Assembly: GCA_948467695.1 (NCBI GenBank)
Contig: CAOKFJ010000030.1
Span: 1-11,638 of the forward strand
Origin: an uncultured Allobaculum sp.
GTDB lineage: Bacteria; Bacillota_I; Bacilli_A; Erysipelotrichales; Erysipelotrichaceae
Length of the DNA stretch: 11,638 bases
Reading direction: 5' to 3'
The notes beneath the pieces were generated by a model that made no database searches, was not told where the DNA came from, and worked only from the letters and a program-made list of their open reading frames with translations. Both the position numbers and the translations under genes were made by a program. This document shows, in pieces, positions 4,786-11,472 of the stretch (position 1 is its first letter; every line of letters starts with the position of its first letter).

Positions 4786-6876
4786 CTACTCTTTGTTTTC
4801 GTGCGGTTTATTTCGATGGTAGCCGGGTTTGCGGTTCTGCATGCGGTTTCGATGCTGAGCGGCGAGTTCTTCCATCGCTTTTCGCGAGTTCAGAATAACC
4901 GGGATAACGATCGGGTTGCGGTGCGTCTTTTTATAGAGGAAAGGTTCGAGCGAAGAGCGGATGCAGTTTTTGATGTCCGCAAATGTCGTTCTTTCCTTCA
5001 GACGCGCCTGCAGGTTGGTCGAAACGATGAACTCGGCTTCGCGAAGAAGCGCCTGGGCATCTTTGAGGAAGACAAATCCACGGCTGACGATCACCGGTTT
5101 GGCAAGCAGACGGTTGGTGCTCGAATCGATCGGAACGATTACGGCGACCAGACCGTTGTCGGCTAGGATACGGCGGTCTTTAAGTACTGCAGTCGACAGA
5201 CCGGAGATATCGTTGCCGTCAACATAGATATCATCGCCCTGATAGCGCCAGTCGGACTGGATGACTTCATGGTTGCGCAGCAGAAGCACGTCGCCGTTGG
5301 CGCAAACGAAAATGTTCGATGCGGGAATGCCCAGTTCAAGTGCGGACTGGCGGTGCTGCATGAGCATCTTGTGTTCGCCATGGATCGGCATGAAGTAGCG
5401 CGGCTTGATCAGCTGCATCATGAGTTTCTGTTCCTGCTTGGAAGCGTGTCCGGTGGTGTGCAGGTTGTTGAGAACGGATTTGTTCAGAACGGTTGCGCCG
5501 GAGCGGAACAGTTTGTCGACAATTTTATTGACGGACGCGTCGTTGCCCGGAATCGGGTTGGACGAGAAGACAACCGTGTCGGTCGGTTTGAGGTGGATAA
5601 AGCGGTGCGTGCCGTTGACGATGCGGCTGAGCGCGGCGAGCGGTTCGCCCTGGCTTCCGGTACACAGGATGCAGACTTTGCGGTCCGGTGTGGTGCGCAG
5701 TTCATCCGGGGAAAGAAGCTGGTCGTTGCGGATTTTGATAACGCCCATCTTTCGTCCGATATCCACGACGTTTTCCATGGAGCGGCCAAAGACAGCCACA
5801 CGGCGTCCGGTTTTGATGGCGGCTTCAATGATCTGCGCCACGCGGTAAACGTTGGAGGCGAAGGTCGCCACAATCAGACGGTGGGAAACGCTGTTCATGA
5901 TGCGCAGGATTTCCTTGGAAACGTCTTTTTCCGAAATGGAGAAGCCGTCGACACCGGAGTTGGTGGAGTCGCTCATCAGAAGATCAGGCTGAAGAACGCC
6001 GATATACGCCATTTTCTGGTAGTCGGCATTCTGACCGATCGGGGTAAGGTCAAATTTGAAGTCGCCGGTGTGGACGATCGAACCGTTGGGGGTGTTGATC
6101 AGAACACCGAGCGAATCAGGAATGGAGTGGATGGTGTTGAAGAAGCCGATCGAGAAGTAGCGGGTTTTGACGGCAGAGTTCTCGTCGATTTCGATGATGG
6201 GCACATGCGGCGCATCGCGGTGCTCGGCGAGTTTTTTCTCGATGAGCGCTTTGGCAAAACGGGGCGCGTAGATCGCGTCGATATTCACCTGCTTGATCAG
6301 GAAGGGAATGCCGCCGATGTGGTCTTCGTGTCCGTGGGTGATGACAAGCACTTTGCGCTTGTTGTTGTTGCGGATGAGATGGTGATAATCGGGAATGACG
6401 TAGTCAACGCCAAGCAGATCATCGCCGGGGAAAAGCACGCCGCAGTCGACGATGGCGATTTCATTGCCGTGTTCGTAGCAGTACATGTTCTTGCCGACTT
6501 CGCCAAGACCGCCAAGCGCGTAGATCTGCGTGTCGGTGGGCAGAACTTTGGCTTTGCTCGACTGCATGGGCAGTGCGGGAGCGTTAGGCTTGAGCGCCGG
6601 TTTGTTCGCATGGCCGTGTCCGGCTGCTTTTTTGTTTGCGGGGTGTTTTCCGTTTGCGTGCTGCGGTTTCGATGCCGCGGATTTTTGTGTCTGGGGTTTA
6701 GCTGCAGCAGCGCTTTCCTCAGTCTTTTTTGCCGAAGCGGAAGGCTTCGATCCGTTCTTGTAGTGTCGGGGGCCGTTTCGATGCGAGTTGTAGGGACGTT
6801 TTTTCGCATCGTTTATGCCCGGTCGCGAGGAAGCAGATACAGCTTCTTCGGACGGTGACTTCGATGTATTGTTCAT
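4786..6876 (-). CDS. rnj: Ribonuclease J (metallo-beta-lactamase/beta-CASP RNase) with N-terminal extension
   Basis: RNase J is the 5'-3' exonuclease and endonuclease that matures rRNA and degrades mRNA in many Bacillota. The core starts near residue 116 with QIYALGGLGEVGKNMY. It carries HGHEDH (181-186), the Zn-site His250 (HSIPDS), HTGDFKFD with Asp271 (269-276), the beta-CASP CTGSQGEP (405-412), SSNPIPGN (438-445), TTGHAS with His477, and MPIHGEH with His499, then a C-terminal domain to 696. All expected catalytic residues are present. Usual RNase J is about 555 residues. The extra 110 N-terminal residues are rich in Lys, Ala, Asn, His, Pro and Ser and look disordered, and the tail after 670 is basic. 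The start at 6876 has only a weak, distant AAAGGA; an internal ATG at codon 104 has no Shine-Dalgarno, so the long form is preferred. The leader is long and may be attenuated. Confidence 0.95.
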   Translation of the reverse strand: MNNTSKSPSEEAVSASSRPGINDAKKRPYNSHRNGPRHYKNGSKPSASAKKTEESAAAAKPQTQKSAASKPQHANGKHPANKKAAGHGHANKPALKPNAPALPMQSSKAKVLPTDTQIYALGGLGEVGKNMYCYEHGNEIAIVDCGVLFPGDDLLGVDYVIPDYHHLIRNNNKRKVLVITHGHEDHIGGIPFLIKQVNIDAIYAPRFAKALIEKKLAEHRDAPHVPIIEIDENSAVKTRYFSIGFFNTIHSIPDSLGVLINTPNGSIVHTGDFKFDLTPIGQNADYQKMAYIGVLQPDLLMSDSTNSGVDGFSISEKDVSKEILRIMNSVSHRLIVATFASNVYRVAQIIEAAIKTGRRVAVFGRSMENVVDIGRKMGVIKIRNDQLLSPDELRTTPDRKVCILCTGSQGEPLAALSRIVNGTHRFIHLKPTDTVVFSSNPIPGNDASVNKIVDKLFRSGATVLNKSVLNNLHTTGHASKQEQKLMMQLIKPRYFMPIHGEHKMLMQHRQSALELGIPASNIFVCANGDVLLLRNHEVIQSDWRYQGDDIYVDGNDISGLSTAVLKDRRILADNGLVAVIVPIDSSTNRLLAKPVIVSRGFVFLKDAQALLREAEFIVSTNLQARLKERTTFADIKNCIRSSLEPFLYKKTHRNPIVIPVILNSRKAMEELAAQHRNRMQNRKPGYHRNKPHENKE

Positions 6877-7008
6877 TGCGAGTAAAGACGTGAATCCTTT
6901 CTAAAGTCGTGCGCCTGCCGCATAAGCCGTCAATCTCTTAGCTGCATCAGCGCTGTATTGTGTTTTTGTGATTTAGGATTTATTTGCGATGGGAATACGT
7001 GGGGATGT

Positions 7009-7048
7009 AAAAAAACAAATTCAAAATCTGAATCAAAATGGATTTGAA
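7009..7048 (-). terminator. Possible attenuator terminator in the rnj leader
   Basis: On the minus strand TTCAAATC (7048-7041) pairs with GATTTTGAA (7028-7020), eight pairs with one bulge and a 12-base loop, followed directly by TTTGTTTTTTT (7019-7009). The stem is A/U-rich and weak, but the U tract is strong. It lies 132 bases before the rnj start codon. It could end a small RNA of about 200 bases or attenuate rnj transcription. Confidence 0.4.
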
Positions 7049-7223
7049 ACAAAAACAGAGTATGCCTTCATCCTGCACAGTGAAAATCAATAATTCAGCG
7101 GCGGGGGCTTCGCTGCATAAAGCTGTTTTGAACTTTGACGCAGAGAAAAAATTCCGGCTGAGTGCGGGAAGGGTTGGCTGACGGGCGCAAAAAAGTCGTC
7201 AAATCGCCCGCTCTTGCTCATTT

Positions 7224-7232
7224 ATTCTAACA
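7224..7232 (-). promoter_or_regulatory. Extended -10 promoter upstream of rnj
   Basis: Read on the minus strand this is TGTTAGAAT: a TGn element and the hexamer TAGAAT. There is no convincing -35 at 16-18 bp, as is common for extended -10 promoters. A start near 7217 would give rnj a leader of about 340 bases. I saw no better promoter closer to rnj. Confidence 0.45.
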
Positions 7233-7422
7233 TAAGCGCGTCAAATGGCTGAATGGACGACATTGCCCGAAAATATATGTTCCTTCATCCAGAACAATCA
7301 ATCCTGATTCATTATTCAGTTACTTTCTTTACACTTGAAGATAATGCGTATGTCGAAATGAATATTGTGCCATCAAGATAAAATATTGAAGAAATCCGGC
7401 GGAAAATGACTGAATTATGCAT

Positions 7423-7464
7423 AAGCGCCTAAGAGAGCTTTTTGAGCAGGAGCTCTTTGCGCTT
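7423..7464. repeat. Long hairpin of unknown role
   Basis: AAGCGC (7423-7428) pairs with GCGCTT (7459-7464). Inside it AGAGAGCT-type bases (7432-7439) pair with AGCTCTTT (7451-7458), leaving a three-base bulge and an 11-base loop, about 14 pairs in all. On the plus strand it is followed by a short TT after the stem, so it is a poor terminator. It does not adjoin any gene end: the deformylase terminator lies 150 bases away. Confidence 0.5.
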
Positions 7465-7614
7465 TTGCAAGAGAAGAAGGACGTTTTTTCGTAACATAAC
7501 TGTTAGATCTTAGGCGGGCGGAAATATGCGAAAACAGCTTGAAGCGATGCCGAAAAATCCGCGCGCTTTGGATGCTGCAGTCGTGAGCGCACATAATGCA
7601 GAGGGAAGAAATAC

Positions 7615-7643
7615 AAAAATCCCCATCCGTCATGAATGGGGAT
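7615..7643 (-). terminator. Terminator of the peptide deformylase gene
   Basis: On the minus strand ATCCCCAT (7643-7636) pairs with ATGGGGAT (7626-7619) around a nine-base loop and continues into a U run (7619-7615). It begins 15 bases past the def stop codon. Confidence 0.85.
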
Positions 7644-7657
7644 AGCTGGGTTGAATG

Positions 7658-8203
7658 TTATTCGATCGGTCCGCCGTTTTCGGGAATGCCTTTGCCGATG
7701 TGGTCGTAGTACAGCACGCCGGTCAAATGATCGATCTCGTGCTGCAGCACGATGGCGGTATAGCCGTTTGCCTGAATCACGACGTTCTGGTCAGTGAGCA
7801 GGTCGTAGGCGCGCACTTTGATGCGCTCAGCGCGCGGAACAATTCCCGGATGAGCGTCGGGTACGGAAAGGCATCCTTCGCCATCGGCAAGCCATGCCTG
7901 CTTCGCGCTTCTGGAAATGATTTTCGGATTGACAAGCGCCCATTCATGCGCATTGCCTTCTTCGTCTTCAACGACAACCGCGATCATCTTCTTGGGCTGG
8001 GCAACCTGAATCGCCGCAAGTCCAACGGCAGGGGACAGATTGCGTTTTTCGCAAAGCTCCTCATCCTGGCTGTCTTTGACATAGTTGTACATCGCGAGCA
8101 GCAGTTCGCGGTCTTCTTCCGATAAAGGAAGGGTCACGTCGGCCGAGTTTTCGCGGATTCTCGGGTCATCGTCGTGAATAATGTGATCGTTGTTAAGCAC
8201 CAT
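7658..8203 (-). CDS. def: Peptide deformylase
   Basis: This 181-residue cytoplasmic enzyme removes the formyl group from the N-terminal Met of new proteins. All three signature motifs are present: VGLAAIQ (60-66, usual G-x-G-L-A-A-x-Q, with Ala-Val in place of the first Gly-Val), EGCLSVP (109-115, metal ligand Cys111) and HEIDH (155-159, metal ligands His155 and His159, catalytic Glu156). The length and the long insertion before motif 2 fit the type 2 deformylases of Bacillota. The start at ATG 8203 has GGGGG nine bases upstream; a TTG two codons earlier is too close to that site. It has its own promoter and terminator, so it is monocistronic, divergent from the FtsW-type gene. Confidence 0.95.
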   Translation of the reverse strand: MVLNNDHIIHDDDPRIRENSADVTLPLSEEDRELLLAMYNYVKDSQDEELCEKRNLSPAVGLAAIQVAQPKKMIAVVVEDEEGNAHEWALVNPKIISRSAKQAWLADGEGCLSVPDAHPGIVPRAERIKVRAYDLLTDQNVVIQANGYTAIVLQHEIDHLTGVLYYDHIGKGIPENGGPIE

Positions 8204-8235
8204 ACTCAAAATCCCCCTGTCTAGTCATACACGGT

Positions 8236-8264
8236 ATTCTAATGGTTTTGATCGGTCCTTTCAA
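8236..8264 (-). promoter_or_regulatory. Promoter of def
   Basis: The minus strand has TTGAAA (8264-8259), a 17-bp spacer and TAGAAT (8241-8236), a near-consensus housekeeping promoter. The start near 8229 leaves a short leader of about 26 bases. Confidence 0.75.
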
Positions 8265-8291
8265 ACGTGTACGAAATGGCAGTACGGGCTG

Positions 8292-8300
8292 TGATAGAAT
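8292..8300 (+). promoter_or_regulatory. Extended -10 promoter of the FtsW/RodA gene
   Basis: TGATAGAAT is a TGn element plus TAGAAT, 30 bases upstream of the start codon, with no good -35. A start near 8307 gives a leader of about 23 bases. The -10 elements of the two divergent promoters are about 54 bp apart. Confidence 0.5.
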
Positions 8301-8329
8301 ATAGTGCATTTACTAAGGGGGATAACGGA

Positions 8330-9697
8330 ATGAGTACTCACGCAGTTCCGCATACAAAAAAAGTGCAGGCACCGCCTGGTTCTTCCTCGAAGGACAGACG
8401 CGCCGCACCATCAAAGAAAAAATGGACATGGAGCTGGAAAAAAATGATCATGCCGATTGAAGGCAGTGATCCATGGATTACCGGCTTTACCGCTGCCCTG
8501 TTTATATTCGGCTTTATCATGGTCCTGAGCAGCCGCGTCGGCGCGACGTTTGGCGATGAACAGTCGTTTATGGGCTATATCATCCGTCAGATCATTTACA
8601 CGGGTCTGGCATGGGAATTTGGCGTTGTCTTTCTTTCGCGCTGGTTCGATCCATGGAAAGAATGGTTCGACAAAAAGAAAGTGCAGTGGTTTCTGGTTGT
8701 CGCGTATACGCTCGTCCTGCTTTTTGTTGCTTTGCGAGGCGTCGGCGATGAAACAGGATCGCGAGCGTGGCTGGAAATTGCCGGCATGTCTTTGCAGCCT
8801 TCCGAATTCGGTAAAGTCTTCCTCATTGTCATGATGGCGGCTGCCGGAGGCGCTGCAGGAAGCAAGGAAAACAAAACGACCTTTCTCAAACTCTTTGCCG
8901 TTCCGCTGACAATTCTTCTTGTCAGTGCCTATTTCGTCGGCGTGGAGCAGAAAGACTTCGGTTCGCTCATCATCACCATGGGTATTGGTCTTGTCGGTCT
9001 GCTTGTCACGACCGATCCGGGGCTGCGCAAATGGCAGAAGTGGCTTGTGATTGTGTTTGTGGCGATCATTATCGTCATTCTGATCGGTGTATACTTCACC
9101 AACCTGTTTACCGACACATTCCGCAACTTTCCGCTCGTGTCGCATATCGCTCCACGAATCGACAATATGAAAGACCCGTACATTGATCCGCTCAACACCG
9201 GCTATCAGCCTGCCAATGCGCTGTATGCCATGGGCGATGCCGGTCTGTTTGGAAGAGGTCTTGGCGGATCGGTTCGAAAATACGGCTTTCTGTCGCAGTC
9301 GGAATCCGACTATATTCTCGCGATCGTCATTGAAGAAACCGGAATTCTCGGCCTTGGTCTGATCACCGTCGGCTATGGCGTTCTCTTATGGCGCTTTGCC
9401 AAGTGGGCGTGCCGGGCGACGGATTCCTATGACAAGATTCTGCTGACCTGCTCGATGGCATACTTTATGCTTCATTTCTTCATCAATGTCGGCGGCGTCA
9501 GCACGCTGATTCCGATGACAGGCGTGCCGCTGCTGATGATCTCGGCGGGCGGATCGGCGCTGATCAGCACCGGTATGGTGCTTGGCATTGCGCAAAACCG
9601 CATCGCGCATATCCGGATTCAGACCGGCGACTACGTGCCAAACAGCACGCACCGCTTCATGAAAAAGCTTCGCCGACAGGCGCGAAAACAGAAATAA
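8330..9697 (+). CDS. ftsW: FtsW/RodA/SpoVE family peptidoglycan glycosyltransferase (probably FtsW)
   Basis: This 455-residue integral membrane protein has about ten segments and a cytoplasmic basic N-terminal tail of about 45 residues. SEDS proteins polymerise lipid II with a partner class B PBP. Visible family signatures are GSRAWLEIAGMSLQPSEFGKV (143-163, with QPSE), QKDFGSLII (207-215, whose Asp209 corresponds to the catalytic Asp of the PDLGT motif), NALYAMGDAGLFGRGLGGS (296-314), ESDYILAIVIEETGILG (325-341) and GVSTLIPMTGVPLLMISAGG (389-408). The G-L-G-x-S plus S-E-S-D-[YF]-I-x-A pattern suits FtsW better than RodA, but the symbol is a choice between paralogues. The start at 8330 follows AAGGGGGA. 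The usual ISYGGS is ISAGGS here. No PBP gene is adjacent. Confidence 0.88.
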   Translation: MSTHAVPHTKKVQAPPGSSSKDRRAAPSKKKWTWSWKKMIMPIEGSDPWITGFTAALFIFGFIMVLSSRVGATFGDEQSFMGYIIRQIIYTGLAWEFGVVFLSRWFDPWKEWFDKKKVQWFLVVAYTLVLLFVALRGVGDETGSRAWLEIAGMSLQPSEFGKVFLIVMMAAAGGAAGSKENKTTFLKLFAVPLTILLVSAYFVGVEQKDFGSLIITMGIGLVGLLVTTDPGLRKWQKWLVIVFVAIIIVILIGVYFTNLFTDTFRNFPLVSHIAPRIDNMKDPYIDPLNTGYQPANALYAMGDAGLFGRGLGGSVRKYGFLSQSESDYILAIVIEETGILGLGLITVGYGVLLWRFAKWACRATDSYDKILLTCSMAYFMLHFFINVGGVSTLIPMTGVPLLMISAGGSALISTGMVLGIAQNRIAHIRIQTGDYVPNSTHRFMKKLRRQARKQK

Positions 9698-10050
9698 CAT
9701 CAATTTCAACGTGTTCTTCAATGCGCATGAGCGCATTGAAGCCAGATTAAAACGCAACAGTTGAACTCCGGCTCTGCCTTTTGAGGCAAAGCCGGTTTAT
9801 TATGTTACGGACTGCCTGCGAAAAACTCCTGTACCGCGTGCGTGCATATGAGAAGATTTGGGCAGATCCGTGCGAAAATACAGATACGACAGACTGCGGC
9901 ATGGCGGCAGGATTTTCAGACACTTTGAAAATGCGGTTTGATGTGCGGGCGTCGGGCAGCAGCCGACAGTCTGAGCGCGAATGAATGAAACGTTTACTTT
10001 ATTAGATATATATGACGGCTCAATGCAAGCCGTTGTTTGGAGGAATACAG
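9698..10050 (+). other. Intergenic region between ftsW and coaD
   Basis: No convincing gene is present. From left to right it holds a perfect hairpin, CAATGCGC/GCGCATTG with four loop bases (9719-9738, extendable to 9717-9740); the ftsW terminator; a split inverted repeat (9807-9816 with 9861-9871); a small GTCGG/CCGAC hairpin near 9950-9966; an A/T-rich stretch (9990-10015) that may hold the coaD promoter, though I cannot define its hexamers; and ACGGCT/AGCCGT (10015-10033) just before the coaD Shine-Dalgarno. Confidence 0.4.
9768..9799 (+). terminator. Terminator of the FtsW/RodA gene
   Basis: CCGGCT (9768-9773) pairs with AGCCGG (9790-9795), with an inner TGCCT/AGGCA stem, then TTTATT. 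It is the second of two hairpins after the gene; the first (9717-9740) has no U tract. Confidence 0.8.
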
Positions 10051-10536
10051 ATGACAGGAGCTTTTGCCGGATCGTTTGATCCGCCTACAAAGGGGCACGA
10101 AGATATCATCAGACGTGCAGCCGCAGTGTGCGAGAGGCTGGTGGTGCTTGTCGCCCCCAATTCACTCAAGAAAAATCTGCTGGATGAACAGACGCGTCTT
10201 GATCTGCTCAAAAAGATCACCGCCGATCTGGACAATGTCAGCGTTGCTTTGTGCACCGGGCTGACGGTGGAAGCCGCACGGGAAAACGGCGCGAATGTGC
10301 TGATCCGTTCGATGCGCAATGTCGCCGATTATGAGGGCGAAGCGGCCAACGCATGGGTCAACTCCATGCTTGAAGCGGGAATGGATACTATGTTTCTGCT
10401 TTGCGATCCGCAGTACTCTCTTCTTTCGTCTACGCATGTGCGCGAACTTCTGCGCTACAGCCAGAGCATAGAAGAGGTTGTGCCGCGTCCGGTTTTCGAG
10501 GCGCTTCAGCCCGAACTGGCGCAGAAGGCACAGTAA
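10051..10536 (+). CDS. coaD: Phosphopantetheine adenylyltransferase
   Basis: This 161-residue enzyme joins ATP and 4'-phosphopantetheine to give dephospho-CoA, the next-to-last step of coenzyme A synthesis. The nucleotidyltransferase motif AGSFDPPTKGHEDII (5-19) holds the T-x-G-H signature (His18 in the family numbering). LIRSMRNVADYEGE (about 87-100) is the substrate-binding segment, with Ser in place of the usual Gly of I-R-G-[LV]-R and Gly in place of the usual Tyr or Glu after D-[YF]-E. CDPQYSLLSSTHVREL (about 121-136) matches the Y-S-x-x-S-S motif. Length equals the family norm of about 160. The start is ATG 10051 behind TTGGAGG. It is followed by rnc after a 252-base spacer with no terminator, so the two may be co-transcribed. 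Confidence 0.95.
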   Translation: MTGAFAGSFDPPTKGHEDIIRRAAAVCERLVVLVAPNSLKKNLLDEQTRLDLLKKITADLDNVSVALCTGLTVEAARENGANVLIRSMRNVADYEGEAANAWVNSMLEAGMDTMFLLCDPQYSLLSSTHVRELLRYSQSIEEVVPRPVFEALQPELAQKAQ

Positions 10537-10557
10537 AACCGCATTATTCCAAATTCT

Positions 10558-10606
10558 TTGTACCTTCTCTGTCTATGCCGGCAAGTCCTGCAAAGCAGAA
10601 AGGTAC
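10558..10606 (+). repeat. Hairpin just after coaD
   Basis: TGTACCTT (10558-10565) pairs with AAGGTACA (10600-10607), extended by CTCTG/CAGA. The right arm overlaps the left arm of the larger rnc-leader stem by a few bases, so the two would partly compete. No U tract follows. Confidence 0.4.
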
Positions 10607-10710
10607 ATATCTACATATGCTCACAGACGCTCTCTATCTATACGTCATGGCGATGGCAGAGAAATCGTGGACATATGCACACGCGCCTGCGCTCATATGT
10701 AGATACGAAC
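10603..10710 (+). promoter_or_regulatory. Long imperfect stem in the coaD-rnc spacer, candidate RNase III site
   Basis: Bases 10603-10630 pair with 10683-10710: 22 of 28 positions are Watson-Crick, including 12 consecutive pairs (TATCTACATATG at 10608-10619 with 10694-10705). The apical loop is 52 bases. A second ACATATG copy at 10671-10677 can pair with the same right arm (CATATGT at 10694-10700) in a shorter competing hairpin. RNase III cuts its own leader stem in E. coli, so a stem just 79 bases before the rnc start suggests similar autoregulation. No U tract follows, so it is not a terminator. Confidence 0.5.
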
Positions 10711-10788
10711 CGACCTGTGTGTCCAGAAGCGCGCCATGCGGCTATGCTGCTTGCGGCTGATGGTCTGCACTCAGAAAAGGAGAAGACG

Positions 10789-11472
10789 ATGAACACTTTG
10801 ACCGACTGGCTGAGAGAAAAAGGCTTCGAGCCTCAGAATCTTCAGCTCTACTACGAGGCATGCACCCATTCGTCGTATGCCAATGAACACAACACCGGAA
10901 TCGACAACAACGAGCGTCTCGAATTCATCGGCGACGCCGTGCTTCAAATCTGGAGCGCTGATGCTCTCTACCATCTTCAGCCCAGACTTCATGAAGGAAA
11001 AATGACGACCATCCGCGCGCAGACCGTCTGCGAACAGACACTCGCGCGTCTCAATCTCCAGCTTGGCTGGTACAACTTCCTGCGCCTTGGCGTCGGCGAG
11101 GAAAAAAGCGGAGGACGCCAGCGTCCTTCGATTCTCGCAGACCACTTCGAAGCCTGCATCGGCGCGGTTTATCTCGATATGGGCTATGGCGCTGCAAAGA
11201 AGATTCTCGATGAATACATGAAACCGCTGATCACCGCTTCAAAACCGGAAGATGTCACCGACTTCAAAACTCAGCTTCAGGAATATGTCCAGACGGACAA
11301 CCGCCAGACCATTCAGTACCGCCTGCTTGAAGAAACAGGACCAAGCAACGCGCCTGTATTCAGAATGGGCGTTTTCCTGGATGACATCTGCATGGGAGAA
11401 GGCGAAAGCTCGACCAAGAAAAAAGCGGAACAGAAAGCCGCCAAAGAGGCGCTCAGAAAGCTGGCCCACTGA
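10789..11472 (+). CDS. rnc: Ribonuclease III
   Basis: This 227-residue double-strand-specific endoribonuclease acts in rRNA and mRNA processing. The catalytic domain carries the signature NERLEFIGDAVL (41-52, metal ligands Glu45 and Asp49 by family alignment) and ADHFEACIGAVYLD (117-130, Asp118 and Glu121). A double-stranded-RNA-binding domain follows at about 157-225 (DFKTQLQEYVQ at the start, the basic helix KKKAEQKAAKEAL near the end). Length is normal. The start is ATG 10789 behind AAAGGAG; longer in-frame readings back to 10558 cover only the structured spacer. Its TGA overlaps the ATG of the next gene. In many Bacillota rnc is followed by smc; what follows here is not clearly smc. Confidence 0.96.
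   Translation: MNTLTDWLREKGFEPQNLQLYYEACTHSSYANEHNTGIDNNERLEFIGDAVLQIWSADALYHLQPRLHEGKMTTIRAQTVCEQTLARLNLQLGWYNFLRLGVGEEKSGGRQRPSILADHFEACIGAVYLDMGYGAAKKILDEYMKPLITASKPEDVTDFKTQLQEYVQTDNRQTIQYRLLEETGPSNAPVFRMGVFLDDICMGEGESSTKKKAEQKAAKEALRKLAH

Larger units (their letters stand above)
6877..7614. other. 740-base intergenic region upstream of rnj
   Basis: No gene is convincing here on either strand. The region contains an rnj-directed extended -10 (7224-7232), a terminator-like A/U-rich hairpin between it and rnj (7009-7048), and a long hairpin farther upstream (7423-7464). A CGGGCG/CGCCCG inverted repeat (7182-7187 with 7205-7210) lies just after the predicted start. I looked for tmRNA, RNase P RNA, SRP RNA and 6S RNA hallmarks and did not recognise any. 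Confidence 0.4.

Noticed and set aside
5269..6858. A 529-codon open frame on the plus strand opposite rnj
   Set aside because: It is fully antisense to a gene with complete RNase J motifs. Its composition (Val/Asp/Gly-rich, then low-complexity Cys/Phe) is what the codon bias of rnj produces, and it has no recognisable domain.
6900..7614. Possible housekeeping RNA (6S, tmRNA, SRP RNA, RNase P RNA)
   Set aside because: I did not find the SRP GGAAG tetraloop region, tmRNA tRNA-like ends, the RNase P core or a 6S-type closing stem with a central bubble.
7415..7633. A 72-codon minus-strand frame downstream of def
   Set aside because: It begins within the def terminator hairpin and runs through the unexplained hairpin at 7423-7464, with no Shine-Dalgarno and no domain.
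8411..9145. A 244-codon minus-strand frame opposite the FtsW/RodA gene
   Set aside because: It is antisense to a clear SEDS family gene, its composition is charged and low-complexity, and it has no Shine-Dalgarno or domain.
9781..9984. A 67-codon plus-strand frame between ftsW and coaD
   Set aside because: It begins at a TTG inside the ftsW terminator, has no Shine-Dalgarno, and resembles no protein I know.
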